This document shows, piece after piece, positions 16,615 through 24,537 of a stretch of DNA of 27,563 bases. The number at the start of each line of letters is the position of its first letter. Position 1 is the stretch's first letter. Origin of the DNA: Acholeplasmataceae bacterium. GTDB taxonomy: Bacteria; Bacillota_I; Bacilli_A; Acholeplasmatales; Acholeplasmataceae. Both the position numbers and the translations under genes were made by a program. The stretch is from assembly GCA_023264085.1 (NCBI GenBank), contig JALQTF010000036.1, forward strand, positions 1 to 27,563, read 5' to 3'. A model generated the notes under the pieces. That model searched no databases. It had not been told where the DNA came from and was given only the letters and a program-made list of their open reading frames with translations.

Positions 16615-17805
16615 ATGTTTATATTGAAAAATGCTTATCTTGTTCACGAAGATAAGACGGTTAATCTATTAGTGAACCTAAATCAGGTTAAAATACTTAC
16701 AGAAAGTCTAGAACAATTCGATCAAACAGATATTATCGATCTTGAAGGTCGTATGGTCTTAAGAGGATTTACAGATACACATATGCATCTTGATAAAGCA
16801 CTTATCGGTGAAAAGGTTGTCAATACATCAGGAACTTTAGAAGAAGCTATCAAGATCATGAGTACTTATAAACCAACGATGTCTGATCAAGACATCTATG
16901 AACGTATGAAAAAAGTCATCGATATGGCTTATGCACATGGTACTAGATACTTAAGAACCAACATTGATATCGATGACAATATTAAATTAAGAAGCTTAGA
17001 TATCATTCATAAGCTTAGAGATGCATATAAAGATAAGATGGTTATTGAAAGCATCGCTTTTCCTCAAGAAGGCTTTTTAGATAACGAAAATAACTTTTCA
17101 TATCTAGAACTTGCACTTAAGAAAGGTGCCGATGTCTTAGGTGGTATTCCAGCATTTGATTCAAATCCAAAGCTACATCTAGAAAAACTGATGGAACTAG
17201 CTAAAAAATATGATGTTGATCTTGATGCACATATCGATGAAACAGATGACCAGAAAACATTAACGATTAAAGATTTAATCAGATTAACAAAAAAATATAA
17301 TTATCAAGGTAGAGTCACTGCTGCACATTGCTGCTCATTGGCAGCTAATGATAAAAAAGTTGTAAATCCTATCTTAAAAAAAGCAAAAGAAGTAGAACTC
17401 AACATCGTTCCACTTCCAAGTACGAATCTTTATCTTCAGGGTAGAGGAGATACTAAAAATATTAGAAGAGGTATCACACCAATCAAATCAATTGTTTATG
17501 ATCATGGTATAAATATCTCTATAGGCTCAGATAATGTTAGAGACCCATTTAATTGTTTTGGTAATGCAAATCCTTTAGAAGCTGCACTTATTGCAGCACA
17601 TGGAGCGCATATGGGATCTACTGAAGATTTTAATACATTATTTGATGCAATCAGTAAAAATGGGATGAAAATCATGCATCAAGATTTCCATATTGAAAAT
17701 ACTGATTTCTTTATCGTCGTTGATGCCAAATCACCAAGAGATGCAATCATAGGTGTTTCACCAATCTATGGATATATGGAAAACTATAAGTTTTTTATCA
17801 AATAA
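16615..17805 (+). CDS. CodA/AtzC-like amidohydrolase (N-heterocycle deaminase)
   Basis: A metal-dependent hydrolase of 396 residues in the cytosine deaminase branch of the amidohydrolase superfamily. Metal ligands align with E. coli CodA: His56 and His58 (TDTHMH), His206 (AHIDE, with catalytic Glu209), His238 (TAAHCC) and Asp306 (GSDN). Gln151 (FPQEG) matches CodA's substrate-binding Gln, and NLYLQGRGDTKNIRRGIT is the family signature. Two pocket positions differ: CodA's Asp after the metal Asp is Asn307, and its Trp of DPW is Phe312, so cytosine need not be the substrate. ATG 16615 is eight bases after AAGGAG; ATG 16609 is too close. It may feed the ring-opening enzyme of the next operon by turning an amino-substituted ring into the oxo form. 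It converges on the PucR gene, five bases apart. Confidence 0.85.
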   Translation: MFILKNAYLVHEDKTVNLLVNLNQVKILTESLEQFDQTDIIDLEGRMVLRGFTDTHMHLDKALIGEKVVNTSGTLEEAIKIMSTYKPTMSDQDIYERMKKVIDMAYAHGTRYLRTNIDIDDNIKLRSLDIIHKLRDAYKDKMVIESIAFPQEGFLDNENNFSYLELALKKGADVLGGIPAFDSNPKLHLEKLMELAKKYDVDLDAHIDETDDQKTLTIKDLIRLTKKYNYQGRVTAAHCCSLAANDKKVVNPILKKAKEVELNIVPLPSTNLYLQGRGDTKNIRRGITPIKSIVYDHGINISIGSDNVRDPFNCFGNANPLEAALIAAHGAHMGSTEDFNTLFDAISKNGMKIMHQDFHIENTDFFIVVDAKSPRDAIIGVSPIYGYMENYKFFIK

Positions 17806-17810
17806 TCGCA

Positions 17811-19367
17811 TTAATCTTCATTGATATCCTCTAAAAGATTAATTTGCACATACAAAGCTAGATAAAAATCGAAAAAGTGACTTCTGATATTATTGATTCT
17901 ATATCCAAGCTTTTCAATGACTGATAATCTATATTTTAGTGAATTTGGATGAATGAATAGTGCATCAGCAGTTTTCTTAATTGAAAAACGATATTGGATA
18001 TATTTGTAGACTGTATTAATTAATGGTAGACTGGTTTTTTTCTCATAATCAAGTAATCTTCCAATAATTGATGTTGAAAAGGCATGAAGTTCTTGGTAAT
18101 TTAATGATTTTAAAAGATTGATTAAGCGTACATGGTTTTCATTAAAAACAGATAAATCAATATGCTTTCTATTGGCGTTGGTTACTGTTTTCGAAAGAAT
18201 CGCAAACGTCTCAGGGATTTCATGTGCTTTGCCAATTGGATTTGAATAAGCAAGTTTAATCTTAGTTTCAGGTAGTTTTTCTTCAAGATGGTCATAAAGT
18301 GTTTCAACAACTTCTAAAATGTTTGATTCATAGGTTGTATTGATGATAAAAAGAATGAGATCATCCATGATCACATATCTTGATGTCTTTTGACGAATGT
18401 TTAAAAGCTCTAAAAGCAAATCTTGGATGATATAAACTGAAGACTGAGGGTTATGGTTACCTTGGATAGAAAAAAGCATTAAAAACAGCGGAAACTTCAC
18501 ATCCCAGTTATAAAACTTAGAAACTTCCATTAATTCTTCATTAGAGTTGTAATTAGATGTGATGTTACTGATAAATCCTAATAAGAATTGATTTTGTCTC
18601 ATAAAGTATTCGCGTTTCTTTTGATAGACGAAAATAGAGAGCATTTTATAGATCTCTGCATAATTGTATAATAGATATCTTTTATCAGCGGTAGTTAATA
18701 AAGCGACACGATAGATAACTTGATTATCGTATTCGATATTTGTGACATAAAGAAGTAAGTCATTATCTTTAACAATGGTGTTAACAGGATGTGCATATTT
18801 TTCATAATAAGATCTAATCACATCATTAGAATAATAGAGATTTTTTGATACTGGATTATAGATAAGGACTTCTAAGTCTTCGATATCTTTAGCACTTTCA
18901 ACTAAAGTTTTAGTCGATGGGTTTTCACTAATGCTACTTAAAATTGTTGTATAAAATGGCATCATCTTATTCTTATTATATTCACTACCTTGTATTTCAC
19001 TTAATATAGAATTAAAGATATTGGATAAGTTAGCATCATAATCAATGGTGATGATTGGAAATCCTAAAGCATTGGCTTTATCGATGATCTCTTTAGGGAT
19101 CTCATCGATATATCTATGGATTTTTACAATAATACCAGCACTGTTTTTCTCAACTAAGATATCTAATAATTTATGAAATAAAGGAATATCTCTCTTGATT
19201 GGATATAGTGTCGTTAATATTAAAGAATTTTCAATGACATATTTTTCAAATTCTGGTGTTTCTAAAACAGAAACACTAGAAACTACACTATCTAGATTGT
19301 TGTGTCCAGCTAAGACTTCATATGATTCGATAACATTTATTCCTAATAATTGACTAAGTTTTATCAT
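17811..19367 (-). CDS. PucR-type transcriptional regulator
   Basis: A 518-residue regulator with the PucR layout: N-terminal PucR ligand domain (about 1-125, beginning MIKLSQLLGI, with a conserved VLETPEF), a central regulatory region, and a C-terminal helix-turn-helix of the HTH_30 type (about 455-510) with KKTADALFIHPNSLKYRL. PucR proteins control purine and ureide catabolism, and this gene lies divergent from the ring-opening operon, so it is the obvious candidate controller of it and of the adjacent amidohydrolase. ATG 19367 has AAAGGTG upstream. The effector is not readable; activation by the ring compound or a ureide is an inference. Confidence 0.88.
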   Translation of the reverse strand: MIKLSQLLGINVIESYEVLAGHNNLDSVVSSVSVLETPEFEKYVIENSLILTTLYPIKRDIPLFHKLLDILVEKNSAGIIVKIHRYIDEIPKEIIDKANALGFPIITIDYDANLSNIFNSILSEIQGSEYNKNKMMPFYTTILSSISENPSTKTLVESAKDIEDLEVLIYNPVSKNLYYSNDVIRSYYEKYAHPVNTIVKDNDLLLYVTNIEYDNQVIYRVALLTTADKRYLLYNYAEIYKMLSIFVYQKKREYFMRQNQFLLGFISNITSNYNSNEELMEVSKFYNWDVKFPLFLMLFSIQGNHNPQSSVYIIQDLLLELLNIRQKTSRYVIMDDLILFIINTTYESNILEVVETLYDHLEEKLPETKIKLAYSNPIGKAHEIPETFAILSKTVTNANRKHIDLSVFNENHVRLINLLKSLNYQELHAFSTSIIGRLLDYEKKTSLPLINTVYKYIQYRFSIKKTADALFIHPNSLKYRLSVIEKLGYRINNIRSHFFDFYLALYVQINLLEDINED

Positions 19368-19388
19368 ACACTACACCTTTTTTCTTTT

Positions 19389-19397
19389 ATTATATCA
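19389..19397 (-). promoter_or_regulatory. Extended -10 promoter of the PucR gene
   Basis: Minus strand TGATATAAT, an extended -10 with perfect TATAAT, about 22 bases before the start codon. No clear -35. Confidence 0.55.
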
Positions 19398-19470
19398 AAT
19401 ATATCCATCATATTGTTTAATAATGACATAAAAAATCTATTTCATTTGTTTAAAACTCACATATATTTAT

Positions 19471-19490
19471 TGAAAGCGCTTTGATATACT
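19471..19490 (+). promoter_or_regulatory. cre-like (CcpA) site overlapping an extended -10 promoter
   Basis: TGAAAGCGCTTTGA (19471-19484) differs from the catabolite-responsive element TGAAAGCGCTTTCA at one position and contains the exact palindrome AAAGCGCTTT. It overlaps TGATATACT (19482-19490), an extended -10 box for the ring-opening operon. CcpA bound here would block the promoter when preferred sugars are present. Confidence 0.6.
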
Positions 19491-19544
19491 TTTAGTGAAA
19501 GTTACAGTTTTTTTAAAAAAATAAGAAAGGATTAAGTAAATATT

Positions 19545-20651
19545 ATGCAAAAAATAGAAGTATTTAAGGTTCCTATGGCTGCACCAGATGATTTGTCGTT
19601 ATTCAAGAAAATGATTCATGACAAACAAATCACCCCTAATGATATTATTGCAGTATTAGGAAAGACTGAAGGAAACGGATGTGTTAATGACTTCACACGT
19701 GCATTAACAACAACTGTTTACAAATCATACTTGGCTCAAGAATTAAAAATGAGCGAAGAAGATGTTCTACATAAAGTTGCATTTGTTATGTCAGGTGGAA
19801 CTGAAGGTGTTATGTCACCACATGCGACTATATTTACAAAAAAGGATGTTACCCCTGTTTCTAGAAAAGGTAAATACTTAGTTGCTTCATCAGGTTATAC
19901 AAGAGACTTCTTACCAGAAGAAATTGGTACAACCGTTATGGTTGAAGAAGTTGCTCGTGTTGTTAAGGCACTGATGGAAGATGCAGGACTATCTGATCCA
20001 AGTGATGTTCATTTTGTCCAAATTAAATGTCCACTCTTAACATCAGATCGCATTCAAGATGCATATGAAAGAGGCAAACAAGTCGTCGTCACTGATACAT
20101 ACAAATCTATGGGTTATTCAAGAGGCGCATCAGCTTTAGGTGTTGCAGTTGCTCTTGGAGAAGTAGAAAAAGAAAAAATTACCAATGATGTCATTTGTCA
20201 TGATTGGTCATTATACTCAAGTGTTGCATCAACATCTGCAGGTATAGAGCTTATGAACTGTGAAATCATCGTTTTAGGTAATGCAGAAGATTCTGCATCA
20301 GATTTAGCAATCGGACATAGTGTGATGAAAGATGCTATTGATTTAGAAGCAATCATCGAAGCACTAGAAAGTGCTGGGATGAAAGTTGATAAATTACCTT
20401 CAAAAGAACAAAAAGCTCAAATCGTTAATGTTTTAGCTAAAGCAGAAGCGAGCACAACAGGAAAAGTTAGAGGAAGAAGAAACACAATGCTAACTGATTC
20501 TGATATTAATCATACAAGACATGCAAGAGCTGTTGTTAATGGTGTGATTGCATCTGTTGTTGGTGATCCGATGGTTTACGTTTCAGGTGGTGGAGAACAC
20601 CAAGGTCCAGATGGTGGTGGACCAATCGCTGTAATTATAGAAAAGAAATAA
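19545..20651 (+). CDS. Ring-opening amidohydrolase, cyanuric acid hydrolase/barbiturase family
   Basis: The 368-residue length and threefold-repeated layout match the AtzD/barbiturase family, which opens cyclic imides hydrolytically: cyanurate to carboxybiuret, or barbiturate to ureidomalonate. All three Lys/Ser sets are present: Lys40 (VLGKTEGNG) with Ser83 (MSGGTEG); Lys161 (IKCPLL) with the Ser cluster at 229-231 (VASTSAG); Lys307 (GKVRG) with Ser347 (VSGGGEHQGPDGGGP). The family blocks YSRGASALG (191-199) and RRNTMLTDSDI (311-321) are intact. Which ring is used cannot be read from these motifs. The ribosome site AAAGGA is 13 bases before ATG, a long spacing. It is the first gene of the operon, divergent from PucR, and is followed by a permease 42 bases on. 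Confidence 0.9.
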   Translation: MQKIEVFKVPMAAPDDLSLFKKMIHDKQITPNDIIAVLGKTEGNGCVNDFTRALTTTVYKSYLAQELKMSEEDVLHKVAFVMSGGTEGVMSPHATIFTKKDVTPVSRKGKYLVASSGYTRDFLPEEIGTTVMVEEVARVVKALMEDAGLSDPSDVHFVQIKCPLLTSDRIQDAYERGKQVVVTDTYKSMGYSRGASALGVAVALGEVEKEKITNDVICHDWSLYSSVASTSAGIELMNCEIIVLGNAEDSASDLAIGHSVMKDAIDLEAIIEALESAGMKVDKLPSKEQKAQIVNVLAKAEASTTGKVRGRRNTMLTDSDINHTRHARAVVNGVIASVVGDPMVYVSGGGEHQGPDGGGPIAVIIEKK

Positions 20652-20693
20652 AAAAATAAACATATAAAATAAAAAAAGAAGGGTAGAAAATAT

Positions 20694-21995
20694 ATGAATT
20701 TAATTTTAATGCTTATTCCATTGTTTGTCATATTGTTTTTCCTAATCAAGAAAAAACATATGTTAGTTGCTGGGTTTGCTGGCGGTGTGGTTGCGATTAT
20801 CATTTCTTGGATTTTAGTTGCAACAGGAGAGTTAGAAACTGGTTTAAAATTTGCTGATATCAATAATTTAATTGTTAATGTTGGTATTAAAGATATGTTA
20901 TCTAAATACTTAGTTCCAGTGATCTATGCTGCTGGTGCAGTTATGATTGCTAGATCTGGAAGTATTAAAGCTTTAGTTGAACTTTTAAATAGAAAGTTAA
21001 AAGGTAAATTACCTTGGTTAGCAGCTGCTATCGTCTTAGTACAAGCATTAGCTACTTATATGGCTGGTATGGGTGCTGGTAACACAATGGTTATTGCTCC
21101 ATTAATGTTTGCTGCTGTTGGATTTATTCCAGAAGTTGTTGCTGCAATGGCTATTGCAACTGCCATTGGATTTACAACATCTCCAGCATCAACTGAAACA
21201 GGTTTAGCTGCAACTGCAGCTGGATTAGATGTTCAAGCTTTTGCGAACATGATGTTACCTGTAACCATCGTTGTCTTCTTATTAGCTGCTGCTTTAGCAT
21301 TCTATGGCGTTCATAAGAGAAAGAATGTTGTTAGAACTGACGTTCAAGAAGAAAATGAATTTGATGCTAAAACAAATAAACAATTATGGAGTATGGTTGT
21401 ACCTACAATCGCATTCTTAGTCTTAGTTGTATTTGGTGGTAAACTAAATGCCTTATTCCCAATTCCTATTTTTGTTCCAATGTTAAATGTTATTATCGCT
21501 GCAATCTTATGTGTGATTTTCTGTAAAGAAGATTCTCAAAAGGTTAGTGAAAACTTAATTGATGGTTCAAGATTTATTTTAACAACACTATTTGGTGTTG
21601 GGATCTTCTTAGGATTTATTAATATGATTGGTTTCTTAGGAACATTTGCTGAATTAGCAGGATTAATTGCTAATGCTCCAGAGTGGATTGTATTATTCCT
21701 AGCATGTCTCTTAGGATTTGTGATAGCTATACCTTCAGGCGCATTTGCTGCTGGTGTATTAACACTGATATTACCAACATTAGTCTTAATCCCTGGTTTA
21801 TCTCCAATAGCATTTGGATTAATCGCTGTTTCAGTTGGTTTAGGTACTCAAATTAGTCCAGTACAAATTAACGTTGCTGCACTTAGTGAAGGATTTAAGA
21901 TTTCAGTATTTGATGTTATTAAAGGAAATTATAAATTTGTATTAGTTGCTGCATCTATGGTAGGCGTATTTGCTTTAATCGTTGGTTTACTATAA
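20694..21995 (+). CDS. Ion-transporter superfamily permease, substrate unknown
   Basis: An integral membrane protein of 433 residues with roughly 11-12 hydrophobic helices and a cytoplasmic loop near the middle (KRKNVVRTDVQEENEF). Two similar helix-loop-helix halves carry the small-residue motifs GAGNTMVIAPLMFAA and PSGAFAAGVLTLILP, and each half has a polar re-entrant-like segment (TSPASTETGLAA and GTQISPVQINVA). This resembles the GntP/DcuC/CitM ion-transporter superfamily of anion carriers. Given the neighbours it should import the ring compound or export an acid product such as malonamate or oxamate; neither is proven. GAAGGG lies ten bases before ATG. It is probably co-transcribed with the ring-opening gene. 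Confidence 0.8.
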   Translation: MNLILMLIPLFVILFFLIKKKHMLVAGFAGGVVAIIISWILVATGELETGLKFADINNLIVNVGIKDMLSKYLVPVIYAAGAVMIARSGSIKALVELLNRKLKGKLPWLAAAIVLVQALATYMAGMGAGNTMVIAPLMFAAVGFIPEVVAAMAIATAIGFTTSPASTETGLAATAAGLDVQAFANMMLPVTIVVFLLAAALAFYGVHKRKNVVRTDVQEENEFDAKTNKQLWSMVVPTIAFLVLVVFGGKLNALFPIPIFVPMLNVIIAAILCVIFCKEDSQKVSENLIDGSRFILTTLFGVGIFLGFINMIGFLGTFAELAGLIANAPEWIVLFLACLLGFVIAIPSGAFAAGVLTLILPTLVLIPGLSPIAFGLIAVSVGLGTQISPVQINVAALSEGFKISVFDVIKGNYKFVLVAASMVGVFALIVGLL

Positions 21996-22022
21996 TCAGT
22001 AGTTAAACGTATTCATTCATAT

Positions 22023-22079
22023 AAGGAATCTTTTGTGATTATAAAGCATCTATGCTTAAATCATTTTAAAAGATTCCTT
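22023..22079 (+). promoter_or_regulatory. Three-tier hairpin between the permease gene and the AllH-type gene
   Basis: Outer arms AAGGAATCTTTT (22023-22034) and AAAAGATTCCTT (22068-22079), middle arms TGATT/AATCA, and an inner hairpin AAGCAT-CT-ATGCTT nest in one 57-base structure. Only a weak T-rich tail follows. It may be a terminator, an attenuator or an RNA-end stabiliser separating the two halves of the cluster. Confidence 0.7.
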
Positions 22080-22147
22080 TATATTTAAATGAAGTAGAAT
22101 CTAGTGTTTAAACATAGGTTTATTAAGGAATTTGTTATATAAATATC

Positions 22148-22162
22148 AAATGATAATCATTT
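22148..22162. promoter_or_regulatory. Perfect 15-base palindrome, possible operator
   Basis: AAATGATAATCATTT is symmetrical around its centre and lies about 32 bases before the ribosome site of the AllH-type gene. It contains GATAAT, usable as a -10, and resembles half of a Fur-family box (GATAAT repeats). The regulator is unknown. Confidence 0.45.
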
Positions 22163-22196
22163 TAAATGAGTTACCATTTTTGAGAAGGAGTAAATG

Positions 22197-23015
22197 ATGA
22201 GATACAAATTTGAAATCGAATCGATGAGCTTTAGTGTCTATATGCTCATCAAGAAATTTGGTGGTATGCTTTTTGGTATTCATAAACATTCACTTCATAT
22301 CAAATTATCAGAAAAACTGATAACGATTGGACATGATATTTCTGAAGGTATCCATCATATTAAACTTAAAGAACCTTTGGATTTTAAGGATTATGATTTA
22401 AGAACAGATATGCATGCCTATATATATGACAATATTTTAAACATTGGTCCTTTAGCATTTGTTTTATCAGAAGCATCGATCAAAACATTTATACCTTATG
22501 AACATAACTATCAGTTAGATAATGAGATTGAAGATTTATCTCATCATTTAAATCAAATGATTGAAAAAAAGATATCAGATCATATCATTCACAAATATAA
22601 CCAAGTCGTTATGCAGTTGGTCTTTGATCATGTCAATCAGTTTATAGAAGATCAAAGCTTAGAACATGCAATAAAACTATTAGGTTTAGGACCAGGTTTA
22701 ACACCCTATGGTGATGATATTTTAGTTGGTTATATACTCGGTAAAAACAGTATAGGTCATCACATCAATTGGATAAATGATTTGATTGACTTAGCAGATC
22801 AAAAAACAAATCATCTTAGTGCACAAAACATCAAAGATACATATGAAAAAATGTATCCGATGATTTACATAAAGATGATAGAAGATTTATTTATACATAA
22901 AAAAATAGAACATGCAGAAAAACTGATGGAAATCGGTGATACCAGCGGTATTGGGATGCTTATTGGCTTTTTGCATGGCATAAAAGAAGGTGAACATAAA
23001 AATGAAAGATTATGA
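22197..23015 (+). CDS. allH: DUF2877 protein, AllH (YlbF)-type
   Basis: A 272-residue homologue of E. coli YlbF/AllH, which together with AllF and AllG has been linked to oxamate carbamoyltransferase activity (oxalurate plus phosphate to oxamate and carbamoyl phosphate). The family signature GLGPGLTPYGDDILVG is at about 163-178, followed by a helical region and SGIGMLIGFLHGI near the C-terminus. The N-terminal 100 residues are poorly conserved in this family. Two ATGs are adjacent; 22197 is preferred because AGAAGGAG is six bases upstream, against three for 22194. The end overlaps the FdrA gene by 14 bases, so the two are translationally coupled. Membership is clear from the motif; the exact subunit role is not known to me. 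Confidence 0.85.
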   Translation: MRYKFEIESMSFSVYMLIKKFGGMLFGIHKHSLHIKLSEKLITIGHDISEGIHHIKLKEPLDFKDYDLRTDMHAYIYDNILNIGPLAFVLSEASIKTFIPYEHNYQLDNEIEDLSHHLNQMIEKKISDHIIHKYNQVVMQLVFDHVNQFIEDQSLEHAIKLLGLGPGLTPYGDDILVGYILGKNSIGHHINWINDLIDLADQKTNHLSAQNIKDTYEKMYPMIYIKMIEDLFIHKKIEHAEKLMEIGDTSGIGMLIGFLHGIKEGEHKNERL

Positions 23016-24537
23016 GGTAGTTAAGAATGCTTATTACGATTCTGTAACTTTGATGAGTACGACAGTATCGATTAAAAAAGCACTCAATTTAAAAGATTTA
23101 GTCATGTTTATGGGTACGGATATGAACAAAGACATGATGGAATCTGTTGGTCTTTATGATAAGAAGTTTGATGATGCAACACCAAATGATTTACTCATTG
23201 GTATTGAAATGCATGAGACTATTGATGGTTGGGTTGATCAAGTTTTAGATAAACTGAGCAACAAGACCAATCAAAACCAAGATCAATCACAAACAGTATT
23301 TAAAACAATTTCTCAAGCTAAACAAGCAAAAGATAGTAATATCGCAATTATCAGTGTGCCTGGCATCTATGCTGCAAATGAAGCATATAAGGCATTAGAA
23401 AATAACATGCATGTCATGTTATTTAGTGATAATGTGAGTGTTGAAGATGAAATTGGCTTAAAAGACTTAGCGATTAAAAAGGATTTATTAGTGATGGGTC
23501 CTGATTGCGGAACCGCAATCATTAATGGTATGGGTTTATGTTTTGCAAATCAAGTATCAAAAGGACATATTGGATTGGTTGCTGCTAGTGGAACAGGACT
23601 TCAAGAAGTGACAGTCATCATTGATCGTTTTGGTGGTGGAATTAGCCAAGCTATAGGTGTTGGTGGTAGAGATTTATCAGAAGCTGTTGGTGGAAAGATG
23701 ATGCTTAAGAGCATTGATGCTTTAAGTGAAGATATTGATACTGAAGTGATTGTATTAATTTCTAAACCTCCACACAAATCAGTTTTAGATAAGATCTTAA
23801 CAAAGATCAAAGAATTAAATAAACCAGTTGTGGTTTGTTTACTTGATGCAGTTGTAAATGAAAACATTAAAGATGTTCATTTTGTTTCAACATTAACTGA
23901 AGCTGCACAAAAAGCATTAGAACTTGGTGGATTTAAAACACCAGATTTAATGACCATCGATAAAGAAACAGAAACATTTATTGAAAAAGAACGACAATTA
24001 AAAGCTAAATCTCAAGATAAGATTAAAGGGTTATTTTGCGGTGGAACTTTAACTGCTGAGACATTAAGCGTCTTAAGAGGTAAAGTTCATGATATTACAA
24101 GTAATGTGGCTAAAAAGAAAGATGAAATCATGATCAATCCGATGGAAAGTCATGGACATAATTTAGTCGATTTAGGTGATGATGTTTTCACACAAGGAAA
24201 ACCTCATCCAATGATTGAACCGATGATCAGACTTGATCGTATCATCCAAGAAGCAAAAAATCCAGAAACTTCTGTGATTCTTTTAGATTTCGAACTTGGA
24301 TTAGGTTCACATGAAGATCCAGTAGGTGTAACGATTGAAACGATTGATGAAGCTTTAGCTATCGCTAAAAAGGATAACAGACATTTAAGCTTTGTCGCTT
24401 ATGTCTGTGGAACCGATAAAGATGCGCAAAACTTAGAGAAATCTGAAGCAATGTTAAAAGAACATGGCGTTATCATCGCAAAAACAAATGCACATGCAGC
24501 GCTTATTGCATCTAAGATTGTAGGAGGTAAGTTATGA
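23002..24537 (+). CDS. allF: FdrA/AllF-type acyl-CoA synthetase-like protein, transcarbamoylase subunit
   Basis: A 511-residue FdrA-family protein, built from succinyl-CoA-synthetase-like domains. Visible motifs are MGPDCGTAI (165-173), the nucleotide-binding-like GLVAASGTGLQEV (191-203), GVGGRDLSEAVGG (219-231), LISKPP, FCGGTL (345-350), and the FdrA-specific GHNLVDLGDDVF...PHPMIEP (385-407). In E. coli the homologue AllF acts with AllG and AllH in carbamoyl transfer from oxalurate to phosphate. Here I infer the same type of reaction on a ring-opening product. ATG 23002 with GAAGGTG nine bases upstream is preferred over GTG 22990. It overlaps the AllG-type gene by four bases (ATGA), as expected for subunits of one complex. 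Confidence 0.9.
   Translation: MKDYEVVKNAYYDSVTLMSTTVSIKKALNLKDLVMFMGTDMNKDMMESVGLYDKKFDDATPNDLLIGIEMHETIDGWVDQVLDKLSNKTNQNQDQSQTVFKTISQAKQAKDSNIAIISVPGIYAANEAYKALENNMHVMLFSDNVSVEDEIGLKDLAIKKDLLVMGPDCGTAIINGMGLCFANQVSKGHIGLVAASGTGLQEVTVIIDRFGGGISQAIGVGGRDLSEAVGGKMMLKSIDALSEDIDTEVIVLISKPPHKSVLDKILTKIKELNKPVVVCLLDAVVNENIKDVHFVSTLTEAAQKALELGGFKTPDLMTIDKETETFIEKERQLKAKSQDKIKGLFCGGTLTAETLSVLRGKVHDITSNVAKKKDEIMINPMESHGHNLVDLGDDVFTQGKPHPMIEPMIRLDRIIQEAKNPETSVILLDFELGLGSHEDPVGVTIETIDEALAIAKKDNRHLSFVAYVCGTDKDAQNLEKSEAMLKEHGVIIAKTNAHAALIASKIVGGKL

Noticed and set aside
20576..20863. Minus-strand open frame across the hydrolase/permease boundary
   Set aside because: It is the complement of two well-supported genes and has no start signals.
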